64,000 nucleotides of DNA from JAKAWQ01 sp963745975 (GTDB taxonomy: Bacteria; Pseudomonadota; Alphaproteobacteria; Acetobacterales; Acetobacteraceae): contig CAVUZJ010000002.1 in NCBI GenBank assembly GCA_963745975.1, positions 124,001 through 188,000 of the forward strand, given 5' to 3'. A program made the translations under genes and the position numbers. The notes beneath the pieces are model-generated. The model was not told where the DNA came from. It did no database searches and saw only the letters and a list, made by a program, of their open reading frames with translations. Of the stretch, positions 52,558-60,844 are shown piece by piece. The stretch's first letter is position 1. The number at the start of each line of letters is the position of its first letter.

Positions 52558-52827
52558 ATGAAGACCTTCTTTGGTGTGGCGCTGACAGCGCTTGTGCTCT
52601 TGGCCCCCGCGATCAGCGAGGCCGCGAGCGTCGCTCAGACCGCGGGTCAGCCGCAGTCTTCTGCTTCGGCGGCGACGACCTACGCCCAGCAGCATCCGTA
52701 CGCCGTGCTCGACTATCAGAACGGCCTGCACCTGATGCCGGTTTCTCCGGTGAGCCGCAGCGCCACAACCGTTGCGCCGCGTGACAGCACGCTCGGGCTG
52801 GTTGACGCGACCGGCAACGGCCCCTGA
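52558..52827 (+). CDS. Small exported protein, paralogue B (89 aa), function unknown
   Basis: ATG 52558 is preceded by GAGATGGAGATGTTACA. The first 23 residues form a Sec signal (MKTFFGVALTALVLLAPAIS, then EAA). The mature protein is Gln/Ser/Ala-rich and then has HPYAVLDYQNGLHLMPVSPV and SRSAT, the same motif as paralogue A at 49661-49948. The two differ elsewhere, so the motif is under constraint. No family name is known to me. It is flanked by its own upstream gap and terminator, hence monocistronic. Confidence 0.8.
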   Translation: MKTFFGVALTALVLLAPAISEAASVAQTAGQPQSSASAATTYAQQHPYAVLDYQNGLHLMPVSPVSRSATTVAPRDSTLGLVDATGNGP

Positions 52828-53155
52828 TCCCAAGCCCGGACCAGACGAACGATACGGGCCAATCGCTTAGGCTTCTTCTAGAAGTGCGGGGCGCGCGAGA
52901 AATCGCCGCCCCGCCCTTTCTGATTCCGTGTTGCTCGTTGCCGAGGTGTGTGTTGGGTGCCGGGTTCCGGCGCGATGGGTGTACGGGCGGCAATTGGGTG
53001 GATGCGTCCTTGGTATGACGCCATGAGCAGGGTGCATTGGCGAGGGACGGTCCGAGCGGCGAGATTATCGGTTGCAAGCACGTTTGAACCGCAGCGTTTC
53101 TGCCTTCCTTCATTCGGAAAAGGTCAGGCCGCTCGCCAGAGGAAAGGAACCGACG
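52828..53155. other. Gap between paralogue B and rpoH
   Basis: These 328 bp contain the terminator at 52886-52920 and must hold the rpoH promoter in the right half. I see no gene; the frames there are short and not protein-like. No clear consensus promoter is visible to me. Confidence 0.5.
52886..52920 (+). terminator. Rho-independent-type terminator after paralogue B
   Basis: GCGGGGCG (52886-52893) and CGCCCCGC (52907-52914) form a perfect 8-bp stem around CGCGAGAAATCGC, followed by CCTTTCTGATT. Similar inner sequence to the terminator after paralogue A. Confidence 0.7.
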
Positions 53156-54100
53156 ATGGCCTCGGCCGCTTCCCCCCGCGCTTTTGACGGCAACCTCTCG
53201 CGCTATCTCCGCGAGGTTCGCAAATTTTCCCTGCTCTCCGCCGAAGAGGAAATCGAACTCGCCCGACGCTGGCGCGACCAAGCGGATGTGCATGCGGTCA
53301 ATCGCCTGGTCACCGCGCATCTCGGGCCGGTGGTGAGGATCGCCCGGGGCTTTCGCGGCTATGGGCTGCCGCTCGCCGAGCTGATCAGCGAGGGCAATAT
53401 CGGCATGATGCAGGCGGCGATGCGGTTCGACGCGGAGCGCGGGTTCAGGCTCGCGACCTACGCCATGTGGTGGATTCGCGCCGCCATCCAGGAATACGTC
53501 CTGCGGTCGTCCTCCATGGTGAGGGTTGGCAGCACGGCGGCGCAGAAAAGGCTTTTCTTCAACCTGCGCCGGCTTAAAGTCCGGATGGACGTGTTCGGCG
53601 ACGGCGATCTCGCGCCTGAGCAGGTGAGCGAGATCGCCGAGGTGCTGGACGTGGCGGAGCAGGACGTGATCCGCATGAACCGGCGGCTTGCCGGTCCCGA
53701 CCGAAGCCTCAATGCGCCGGCGCGCACGGACGGCGACGAGGAATGGCAGGATTGGCTGGTGGACGAGACGGAGAGCCAGGAAACGGCGATGGCCGAGCGC
53801 GAGGAGATGGACAGGCGCAAAATCCTGCTTGCCGGTGCGTTGAAGACGCTCAAGGAGCGCGAGCGGAATATCCTGTTCGCGCGGAGGCTCAAGGACAAGC
53901 CGGCGACGCTCGAGGAGCTTTCGCAGTTCTATCGCATCTCGCGCGAGCGGGTCCGCCAGATCGAGGTGCAGGCCTTCGGCAGGCTGCAGAAGGCGATGAA
54001 GGCGGAACTGACGAATCGCGAAGGCAGCGCTTCGCGCTTCGCGCTTCGAGGCGTCGCAGCGGCAGGCGGCGAGCGTGCGGCCCTGAGCGGGGCGGGTTGA
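53156..54100 (+). CDS. rpoH: RNA polymerase heat-shock sigma factor
   Basis: ATG 53156 follows GGAAAGGAAC; the frame upstream is not conserved. The 314-residue sigma-70 family protein has region 2 (LISEGNIGMMQAAMRFD, then LATYAMWWIRAAIQEYVLRS), the RpoH box QKRLFFNLR in region 2.4/3, and region 4 (LEELSQFYRISRERVRQIEV). The RpoH box marks it as sigma-32 type rather than RpoD or RpoS. Alphaproteobacteria often have two RpoH paralogues, so this may be RpoH2-like. Two membrane protein genes follow 9 bp downstream, an unusual operon. Confidence 0.92.
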   Translation: MASAASPRAFDGNLSRYLREVRKFSLLSAEEEIELARRWRDQADVHAVNRLVTAHLGPVVRIARGFRGYGLPLAELISEGNIGMMQAAMRFDAERGFRLATYAMWWIRAAIQEYVLRSSSMVRVGSTAAQKRLFFNLRRLKVRMDVFGDGDLAPEQVSEIAEVLDVAEQDVIRMNRRLAGPDRSLNAPARTDGDEEWQDWLVDETESQETAMAEREEMDRRKILLAGALKTLKERERNILFARRLKDKPATLEELSQFYRISRERVRQIEVQAFGRLQKAMKAELTNREGSASRFALRGVAAAGGERAALSGAG

Positions 54101-54109
54101 GGAGAGGGG

Positions 54110-54892
54110 ATGCTTGTCGGCGGCTGGGCACAAGCGGGACCATCCATGTTGGCGGCGTTTCTGGCGTCGCTGGTGGAAGGCGTCGAGGCGTTGACGGTCG
54201 TGCTGGCCGTGGGGAGCGTGCGCGGCTGGCGCGGCGCGCTGAGCGGCGGCACGGCAGCGCTCCTGGTGCTGCTGGCGGCCGTTGCGGTGCTTGGGCGCGC
54301 GCTCACGCTGATCCCACTCGATCTTATCCAGGCGGGCGTCGGCGGCCTGCTCTTGTTGTTCGGCCTTCGCTGGCTGCGCAAGGCGGTGCTGCGCGCGGCG
54401 AAGATCATCCCCCTGCACGCGGAGGAAGCGATCTTCGCAAGGGAGACGGAAGCGCTTGGCCGCGCGCGCGGCCTCGGCGGCGGTCCCTGGGGGGACTGGC
54501 TCGGCTTCGCCACCAGTTTTCAGGCGACGATGCTGGAAGGCACCGAGGTGGTGTTCATCGTCATCGCCATCGGCGCCGGAAAGACCGGATTGCTGCTGCC
54601 GGCAAGCCTGGGAGCGGCGGGTGCGCTCATCGCGGTCATCATCCTCGGGGTTGCGGTCCGCCGCCCGCTCTCGGCCGTGCCCGAGAACGCGCTCAAGCTC
54701 CTGGTTGGCTGCCTCTTGTCCGCCTTCGGCACCTTCTGGGTCGGGGAAGGAATCGGCGCGCGCTGGCCGGGCGGAGATTGGGCGATCGCGGGGCTGATCG
54801 GCGGATTTCTGGCAGTCGCATCGCTTGCGGTGCGGCTTTGCCGCGCGCGTGTGCCGCTCTCCGGGCGCGCGAGCGGGAGCGTTTCGCCGTGA
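54110..54892 (+). CDS. COG4280-like predicted membrane protein with two EGxE motifs
   Basis: ATG 54110 is close behind GGAGAGGGG after the rpoH stop. The 260-residue protein has about six to seven helices and two related half repeats, LVEGVEALTVVLAVG near residue 21 and MLEGTEVVFIVIAIG near residue 142. Paired EGxE segments in helices recall FTR1-type iron permeases and the COG4280 predicted transporters. A cation exchange function is possible but unproven. It overlaps the next small gene (GTGA). Confidence 0.75.
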   Translation: MLVGGWAQAGPSMLAAFLASLVEGVEALTVVLAVGSVRGWRGALSGGTAALLVLLAAVAVLGRALTLIPLDLIQAGVGGLLLLFGLRWLRKAVLRAAKIIPLHAEEAIFARETEALGRARGLGGGPWGDWLGFATSFQATMLEGTEVVFIVIAIGAGKTGLLLPASLGAAGALIAVIILGVAVRRPLSAVPENALKLLVGCLLSAFGTFWVGEGIGARWPGGDWAIAGLIGGFLAVASLAVRLCRARVPLSGRASGSVSP

Positions 54893-55092
54893 GCCGGATC
54901 GGCTTCGTTCTTCGGGAGCTGTTCGGGCTCTTCGTCGATGACGGACGCTTCGCACTCTCCATCGTCGTCTGGATCGGCATCGTGTGGCTGGTGCTGCCGC
55001 GGCTCGGCCTCGGCCGGGCCTGGGAGGGTGTTGCGCTGTTCGCGGGTCTTGCCGCGATCCTGCTCGAAAGCACCCGGCGGCGCGCCGGGTGA
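54889..55092 (+). CDS. Small two-helix membrane protein, 67 aa
   Basis: Starts at GTG 54889, inside the stop of the previous gene, so it is translationally coupled. The 67-residue product has two hydrophobic helices (ALSIVVWIGIVWLVLP and GVALFAGLAAILL) with a charged end RRRAG. I do not recognise a family. Being coupled to the EGxE membrane protein, it may be a small accessory subunit (inference). Confidence 0.7.
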   Translation: MSRIGFVLRELFGLFVDDGRFALSIVVWIGIVWLVLPRLGLGRAWEGVALFAGLAAILLESTRRRAG

Positions 55093-55130
55093 TGGGATTT
55101 GCGAGACCTACGCGGCGGTGATGGGCACCG

Positions 55131-56033
55131 ATGAACTGGAACGCTTTCGACCTCAATCTCCTGGTGGTGTTCGACGCGGTCGTCGAGGAGAAGAACCTGA
55201 CGCGCGCCGGGCGGCGGCTCGGGATGAGCCAGCCGGCTGTGAGCCACGCGCTCGCGCGCCTTCGCCATATGCTTCAGGACGAGCTTTTCGTGCGCACGCC
55301 CGATGGGATACACCCGACGCCGCGGGCGGAGCGGATGGTCGAGCCGGTGCGGGCGGCGCTGCGAGAGCTCCAGGTGACATTGGAGGCCGACGAGTTCGAG
55401 GCCGCGGAGGCGGAGCGCGGCTTCACGATCGTTGCGAACAATCATGCCGCGCGCGCGGTGGTTCCGGCGCTGGTGCGGCGGGTGGGGAGGCTCGCGCCTG
55501 CGGTCGTTCTCGACGTGCGGCCGGCGGGGCTCAAGGACGTGCTCGACCAGCTCGACGACGGGGAGGTGGAGCTTGCGCTGAGCACTTTGACCGAGGGCGG
55601 CGACCGGTTCAAATGCGTGGGCCTCCTCGAGGACGAGTATGTGGCGCTGCTCTGGGACGATCACCCGGCGGCGGCCGAGCCCGAGCTTTCGCTCGAATCC
55701 TTCGCGGCGCTGCCGCAAATCGCTGTGACGTCGAGCGGCGACGACACAAGCTTCGTCGACGAGGCGCTGGCGCGCCACGATCTCGCGCGGCTGGTCACTG
55801 CGAAGATGCCTCTCCATTCCCTGATATCGGTGATGGTGGGCTCGACGGCGCTCGCGGTGGTGCCGCGGCGGGTTGCCGTCGATCTCATCGCCGTCTGCCC
55901 GCTCATCATGCGGGCGCTGCCGTTTCCTTCGCCGCGCGTCACGCTCTCGATGATCTGGCACCGCAGGCTCGACAACCATTCCGCCCACCGTTGGCTGCGC
56001 GGCACGGTGAGGGCGACGGTGATGGGGAGCTGA
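55131..56033 (+). CDS. LysR-family transcriptional regulator (NodD-like)
   Basis: The 300-residue protein begins MNWNAFDLNLLVVFDAVVEE and has the helix-turn-helix RAGRRLGMSQPAVSHALARL of the NodD/PcpR-like LysR subgroup. The effector domain begins about residue 95. It converges on the formate-dehydrogenase-like gene with only 23 bp between stops. The target is not evident; no divergent gene lies immediately upstream. Confidence 0.92.
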   Translation: MNWNAFDLNLLVVFDAVVEEKNLTRAGRRLGMSQPAVSHALARLRHMLQDELFVRTPDGIHPTPRAERMVEPVRAALRELQVTLEADEFEAAEAERGFTIVANNHAARAVVPALVRRVGRLAPAVVLDVRPAGLKDVLDQLDDGEVELALSTLTEGGDRFKCVGLLEDEYVALLWDDHPAAAEPELSLESFAALPQIAVTSSGDDTSFVDEALARHDLARLVTAKMPLHSLISVMVGSTALAVVPRRVAVDLIAVCPLIMRALPFPSPRVTLSMIWHRRLDNHSAHRWLRGTVRATVMGS

Positions 56034-56056
56034 TTCGGGGGAGCCGGTGCGGGCGA

Positions 56057-57163
56057 TCAGCGACGCAAGCAATAGGCGCGCGCGCCGAGGTTTGCCACGC
56101 TGCCGCGATCGAGGATGAGATAGTCGGCGCGGATCGGTACGGCCCCGAACCAGGATTCCAGAATTTCCCGGGTTCCGGCCGCATAGCGCGCCTGCGCCGA
56201 GAGCGTGGCGCCTGCGAGCGGGAGCGCGGAACTTGTGTCCGCGGCGTAGCCTGCGAGGTGCCCCGTCTCAAGCGCATGCGCGAGGGCGTCGGGCTCGCAG
56301 ATCGCGGCGCGCGCGGTGTTGACGAGATAGGCGCCGCGCTTCATCCGGCCGATCATCGGCGCATCGAAGAGCGCGGCCGTGCGGGCGTAGAGCGGGCAAT
56401 GGATGGTGACCACGTCGCAGACCGGCAGCATCGAAGCAAGGCTCGGGTGATAGGTGAGGCAAAGCTCGCTCTCGACCGCCAGCGGCAGGCGCCGCGGGTC
56501 GGTGTAGTGCAGGCGCACGTCGAAGGGGCGGAGACGGCGGAGAACCGCGAAGCCGGCGCGCCCGGCGCCCACGCTGCCCACCTGCATTCCTTCTAGGTCG
56601 TAGGCGTGCGTGAGCCGATCGGCGATCGCCTGCTCGCGCCCGGCGCGCGGCGCGTGCGAAGGACCGGCGTTGCGGACCAGGGAAAGGATTAGCATGACCG
56701 CGTGCTCGGCGGCGCTGACGCTTGCCGAGTGGGTGACTTCCGCGACGGTGAGGCCGTGCGCGGCGGCCGCCGCGAGATCGATGTGGTCGGAGCCGACGCC
56801 GGCGGTGATGACGAGCTTGAGCTTGATCGCCTTGGCGATGCGCTCCGCCGTCAGGCGGGCCGGCCAGCATGGCTGGGAGATGACGATCTCCGCTTCGGGC
56901 AGCGCGCGCTCGAAGACGGAGTCCGGGCCGTTTGCGTCCGATGTGGCGACGAGCGTGTGGCCGCGCGCGGCGAGGAAGCTCCGAAGCCCAAGCGCGCCCG
57001 AGACATCGCCGAGGAGCTCGCCCGGCCGGAACGCGATCGCCGAGGGCGAGGGCAGGGTCTGGCCGTCCGGATAGAGCTCGGTGTCGGCAATGGCGTCCCG
57101 CGCATAGGCGAGGGGATGGCCGCCCGCCGGGTCTTCGTAGAGGACGCAAAGAATGTTCGCCAA
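56057..57163 (-). CDS. Formate dehydrogenase (NAD) homologue lacking catalytic residues
   Basis: The 368-residue protein aligns along its length with NAD-dependent formate dehydrogenases such as the Pseudomonas enzyme (about 400 residues): QTLPSPSAIAFRPGELLGDV, GPDSVFERALPEAEIVISQP, LHYTDPRRLP and ARYAAGTREILE. Two catalytic elements are missing. The Asn of the TYCNS segment is Ala here (THSAS), and the segment holding the catalytic His (TPHISG) is deleted: GYAADTSSALPLAGATLSAQ jumps over about 18 residues. The catalytic Arg (NTAR) and cofactor Asp (YTD) remain. It therefore probably does not oxidise formate. The frame is intact. Confidence 0.8.
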   Translation of the reverse strand: MANILCVLYEDPAGGHPLAYARDAIADTELYPDGQTLPSPSAIAFRPGELLGDVSGALGLRSFLAARGHTLVATSDANGPDSVFERALPEAEIVISQPCWPARLTAERIAKAIKLKLVITAGVGSDHIDLAAAAAHGLTVAEVTHSASVSAAEHAVMLILSLVRNAGPSHAPRAGREQAIADRLTHAYDLEGMQVGSVGAGRAGFAVLRRLRPFDVRLHYTDPRRLPLAVESELCLTYHPSLASMLPVCDVVTIHCPLYARTAALFDAPMIGRMKRGAYLVNTARAAICEPDALAHALETGHLAGYAADTSSALPLAGATLSAQARYAAGTREILESWFGAVPIRADYLILDRGSVANLGARAYCLRR

Positions 57164-57392
57164 TGGAGGGTTCCCTTCGGCAGTCCCCGGGCGGGTTGCT
57201 CGCGGTGGCGCGGGCCCGCTCCGAGGACGTCTCCTTGCCGTGGATATATCGTCCTTGGGGCGCCGCTTCGGTCATGAGAAGGGTGCATGTGCCGATGCAG
57301 GGAGGGCGCCGCGCCGCCGGCGATGCTTGAGACGGCGGGTGCGGGAAGCCCGGGGTTTTGCGTGCGCGGGCTTTTTGGTACGATGACGCACC

Positions 57393-58691
57393 ATGAAGCA
57401 CGGGATGAGCGGGGTTTTCATCAGCTATCGCCGCGCCGACGCCGCGGGGTCCGCGGGACGGCTCTACGATCGGTTGGTCGGCGCGCTCGGGACCGACCGG
57501 GTGTTCATGGACGTCGCGGGCATCGAATCGGGCGAGGATTTCGCCGAAATCATCGATGCGACCCTGGCTTCCTGCTCCGTTTTCATCGTCGTCATCGGCC
57601 GGAATTGGTTGACCGCGGCCGACGAGTACGGAAGGCGCCGGGTCGACCAGCCGGCCGATTGGGTGCGGATGGAAGTCGCCGCCGCGCTGAGCCGCGATCT
57701 GCTGGTGATTCCGCTGCTGGTCGAGGATGCGCAAATTCCGCCGGCGGCGGCGCTGCCGGGCGAGCTGGTGAGATTGCCGGAGCTCCAGGCGATGGAGATC
57801 CATCATCAGACGTTTCATCCGGATGTCGATCGATTGCTCCAGCGGATCGAGCGCGAGCTGGCTGCGAAGGAGGGCGCGGGCGTGGCGGTGGCGAGCCTGC
57901 CCGCCGGAACGGTCCGGATCAATACCAAGGACGGGTGCGACTATGTATGGGTGCCGCCGGGCAAGTTCCGGATGGGGCGCGTGCCGGGGGACAATGTCTC
58001 GGACGGACGCTACGACGATGAGAAGCCGCACCATCCCGTGGAGATCAGCCGCGGCTTCTGGCTTGGGCGCACGCCGGTGACCGTGGCGGCGTTCCGCCGC
58101 TTCGCTGCGGCGCGGCGCGTGGAAATGCCGCGGCCTCCCAAGGACAATCCGAACTGGTCCGAGCCCGATCACCCGGTCGTCAATGCCTCGTGGGGGCGGG
58201 CGCGCGAATACTGCTCCTGGGTGGGCGGGCGCCTGCCGACGGAAGCGCAATGGGAATACGCCGCACGCGGCGGCATCGACGACCAGATCTACCCGTGGGG
58301 CCCGTCGATCACCGCGGAGCAAGCCAACTATGACGAGAAATTGAAGGGCAGCTCGCCGGCCGGAACCTTCCCGCCGAACGGCTTCAATCTTTGCGACATG
58401 ATCGGAAACGTGTGGGAGTGGATCGCCGATTGGTACGAGGAGGGGGTCTATGGCACGCGCTCGCCGGTCACTCCGACGGTCGATCCGCAAGTGTACCGGA
58501 ACCAGACGGACAAGCGCGTCGTGCGCGGCGGCTCGTGGCGATCGATCGCGATCGAGGTCCGGACCTCCAATCGCGGCTTTCAGACCCCGAACGACGGTTT
58601 CGACGATTTCGGATTCCGCTGCCTGATCGATGAAATTCCGCCGGACGCGGGCCCGCCCGCCATCCCGGCCCAGCCTGCCATCGCGGCATAG
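57393..58691 (+). CDS. TIR domain fused to formylglycine-generating-enzyme-like (SUMF1) domain
   Basis: Residues 6 to about 150 are a TIR domain: VFISYRRADAAGSAGRLYDR, then VFMDVAGIESGEDF and VFIVVIGRNWL. Glu94 in DWVRMEV sits where NADase TIRs have the catalytic glutamate. From about residue 185 the protein has an FGE/SUMF1 C-type-lectin-like fold (MIGNVWEWIADW, RVVRGGSW, GFRC). The two FGE active-site cysteines expected just after RGGS are absent (RGGSWRSIAIEVRTS), so it cannot be a normal FGE. A sensor-effector role in conflict or signalling is possible. ATG 57405 is an alternative start. The 3' end overlaps a convergent glycosyltransferase gene by 112 bp. Confidence 0.87.
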   Translation: MKHGMSGVFISYRRADAAGSAGRLYDRLVGALGTDRVFMDVAGIESGEDFAEIIDATLASCSVFIVVIGRNWLTAADEYGRRRVDQPADWVRMEVAAALSRDLLVIPLLVEDAQIPPAAALPGELVRLPELQAMEIHHQTFHPDVDRLLQRIERELAAKEGAGVAVASLPAGTVRINTKDGCDYVWVPPGKFRMGRVPGDNVSDGRYDDEKPHHPVEISRGFWLGRTPVTVAAFRRFAAARRVEMPRPPKDNPNWSEPDHPVVNASWGRAREYCSWVGGRLPTEAQWEYAARGGIDDQIYPWGPSITAEQANYDEKLKGSSPAGTFPPNGFNLCDMIGNVWEWIADWYEEGVYGTRSPVTPTVDPQVYRNQTDKRVVRGGSWRSIAIEVRTSNRGFQTPNDGFDDFGFRCLIDEIPPDAGPPAIPAQPAIAA

Positions 58692-59770
58692 ATCCGGACG
58701 TAGGATTGCGCCATGTGCACGTCCGTGAAGTGTTGCTCGTAATGGCGAAAGGCGGCTCTGGCCTTGGCGTCGCGCTCGGCCTCGGATGAGCGGATCCAGC
58801 GGACCATTGCGGATTTGAATCCCTCGTAGCTCGCATCTTCGTACGAATAGGCGTGATCGCCGAGTGCCTCGATGAGGCCGCCCGAGCCTGGGCAGACGAC
58901 CGGAATGCCGCGCGCCACCGCCTCGAGGGCGGCGAGGCCGAAGGGCTCATAGACCGAAGGAACGGCGAGCACGTCGATCTGCTCGTAGAAGGCTTCGAGC
59001 CGGGGGCCGGCGCACCAGCCGAGATAATCGACGCGGGAGTCGAGCTTCTCGCGGGCGAGCAGGTCCCGTGCGTACTGGCTGAACCCGCGGCCCGCGATCA
59101 AGGTCCGGCAGGCGCCGAATTGGGGATCTTTGAGGATGAGCTGGGGGTATTCGGGGCGCTTGCGCGGCACGAGGCGCCCGCAAAACCCGATCGTGGCAGT
59201 GCCGCGGGGCGAGCGGAAGGCGCCGGCGCGGCGCACCCCGTTGCGAACGACGGAGACATTGGGATTGAGATCGAGATAGCCGAGGGCGCCGTAGGCGGAT
59301 CGTTCTGATTCAGAAATGACGGCGACCCGCGCGGCGGCGCCGATCAGCGCCTCCTGCCAGCGTATGCTCGCGGTGAGATCGATGTCGTTGGAGCGGGCCT
59401 CCCAATTGAGCAGAGAATGGATCGTGTAGAGGCAGCGACGCTCGCGACAGAGCTCGAGCAAGCGCTGATGCGGCTCATAGCAATGGATGTGCAGGATGGG
59501 GGCGGAGAATTGCCGCAGGTCCGCGAGCGTCCCGGCCTCGACCTTCGCACCTTCGAGAGAGAGGGGCGTGGTTCGACTTTGGTCGGCGGCTTCGTCCACG
59601 AGGAACCAGAGCACGCTGAGGCCGAGCTTGCGCAAGCCGCTGGCGAGGCCGTCGATCACCGTGCCGACACCGCCGAGTTTGCCGGTGGGAAGCTCGTTGG
59701 TGAGCTGGATGACGTCGAACGCGTGCGCAGCGGCGCCGGGGCCCCGCTTCATCGCGGCCGGATCGTTCAT
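58580..59770 (-). CDS. Glycosyltransferase family 4 protein
   Basis: Start at ATG 59770, overlapping the stop of the upstream small gene (ATGA). The 396-residue protein has an acceptor-side GKLGGVGTVIDGLASGLRKL loop, IGFCGRLVPRKRPEY in the donor domain and VPSVYEPFGLAALEAVARGI, VVCPGSGG, the donor-binding region of GT4 retaining enzymes (glycogen synthase-like group). The last 40 residues are read antisense to the end of the TIR-FGE gene. It would glycosylate an unidentified acceptor in the cytoplasm. Confidence 0.88.
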   Translation of the reverse strand: MNDPAAMKRGPGAAAHAFDVIQLTNELPTGKLGGVGTVIDGLASGLRKLGLSVLWFLVDEAADQSRTTPLSLEGAKVEAGTLADLRQFSAPILHIHCYEPHQRLLELCRERRCLYTIHSLLNWEARSNDIDLTASIRWQEALIGAAARVAVISESERSAYGALGYLDLNPNVSVVRNGVRRAGAFRSPRGTATIGFCGRLVPRKRPEYPQLILKDPQFGACRTLIAGRGFSQYARDLLAREKLDSRVDYLGWCAGPRLEAFYEQIDVLAVPSVYEPFGLAALEAVARGIPVVCPGSGGLIEALGDHAYSYEDASYEGFKSAMVRWIRSSEAERDAKARAAFRHYEQHFTDVHMAQSYVRIYAAMAGWAGMAGGPASGGISSIRQRNPKSSKPSFGV

Positions 59771-60241
59771 TCGCGATGCCGGGCGGCGGGCGGGGCGAGG
59801 GAATAGGGGGGAGCGCGCGTGTCCACGACCGCGACGATCGCGAGCGAGCGACATTCCGTCGGCCAGCGCTCGGGCTCATCCCAGATGCCGATCTCGCGGC
59901 GGCGGGCGAGGAAGATGCCCGCGATGGACTGGGCGAGATCCGGATTGTCGTCCTCGGTCCAGAAATCCTGGACGACGTGCACCTGGTAGAGATCGGGCTC
60001 GATGGTGCGGAGGTCGATCCGGAGCTCAGTGCGATGAAGAAATGTCCGACGGCCCCGCTTCAACCGGAACGGCGGGATCGAGAGCGTGTGGCGCTCCAGG
60101 GTCGGAGCGATTTGCGACGAAGAGATAGCCGGTGACGCGGATGGAGCCGGAAGAGGCAGGGAGGATGCGCTCGGCGTAGTGTCCGTAGAGCCGGGCCGGC
60201 GCATGGCCTGCATCGAAGTTCGTCCTGACATGAGCCGCCAT
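59767..60241 (-). pseudogene. Hypothetical protein gene with probable one-base frameshift
   Basis: From ATG 60241 one frame reads ARLYGHYAERILPASSGSIR, then VTGYLFVAN, with GC-rich third positions; the next frame then reads APTLERHTLSIPPFRLKRGR and on through DLYQVHVVQDFWTEDDNPDL to the stop at 59767. Each half looks coding only on its side of about 60111-60113, an AAA run on the minus strand. Removing one A gives a continuous 157-residue protein. Alternatively translation starts within the second frame. I know no family. It overlaps the glycosyltransferase start by ATGA, so it was part of that unit. Confidence 0.6.
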
Positions 60242-60302
60242 CGGAACAAGCTACCGCGCCGACGCCGCTCGGATCAAGGCGGCGGGGGCAACGCGGTGGC
60301 GT

Positions 60303-60794
60303 TCAGGCGGTTTCGAAGTCTCCGGGCTGCGGCGGGGCGATGGGCGTGAAGAGCGTGCGGTCCGGCTTGAGATCGAGGAGTGGGGTTCCGTCAAGGCAAT
60401 CGAGGCCGCGGACGAAGAGTGTCGCACCTTCGATGCGGACGAGATGGGCGATCGCCGTGCCGATCGGGTTGGGGCGGACGGGGGAGCGCAGTGAGAAGGT
60501 GCCGCGGGACGTGCCGTCATTGGCCGGGCTTTGGCGCACGAGGTCGCGGCGGGAGAGGTGCAGCCAGTAGAGCACCTCGACGCGCGGGTAGCGCGCGAGC
60601 CCGTCGAGCGCGGGCACCCAGGGGGGAAAAATCTCGATGCGGCAGAGCGGGCCGTCGGGCCGGCCCTGGCGCGGCGCGGTGAGGCGCGATGTCCAGGGGG
60701 TGGCGATGCGGCCGATGAAGACCAGGCCGGCATCGGTGGCGGGCGGCGGATCGATGGCGATCTCGCCCGCGCGGATCTCATTCTCGCGGACCAT
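60303..60794 (-). CDS. trmO: tRNA (N6-threonylcarbamoyladenosine-37) methyltransferase TrmO
   Basis: Start at ATG 60794 gives 163 residues. The UPF0066/TrmO signature is clear: GTFSLRSPVRPNPIGTAIAH and LDCLDGTPLLDLKPD, with FIGRIATPW at the start. TrmO adds a methyl group from S-adenosylmethionine to t6A37 of certain tRNAs. It lacks the C-terminal extension of the E. coli protein, as other short family members do. It is a stand-alone gene, 50 bp from the membrane protein gene upstream. Confidence 0.88.
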   Translation of the reverse strand: MVRENEIRAGEIAIDPPPATDAGLVFIGRIATPWTSRLTAPRQGRPDGPLCRIEIFPPWVPALDGLARYPRVEVLYWLHLSRRDLVRQSPANDGTSRGTFSLRSPVRPNPIGTAIAHLVRIEGATLFVRGLDCLDGTPLLDLKPDRTLFTPIAPPQPGDFETA

Positions 60795-60844
60795 GGGCCA
60801 TTGTGGCACGGCGCGGCCGGCGGCGGGACCCTGCGCGGGCGCGC

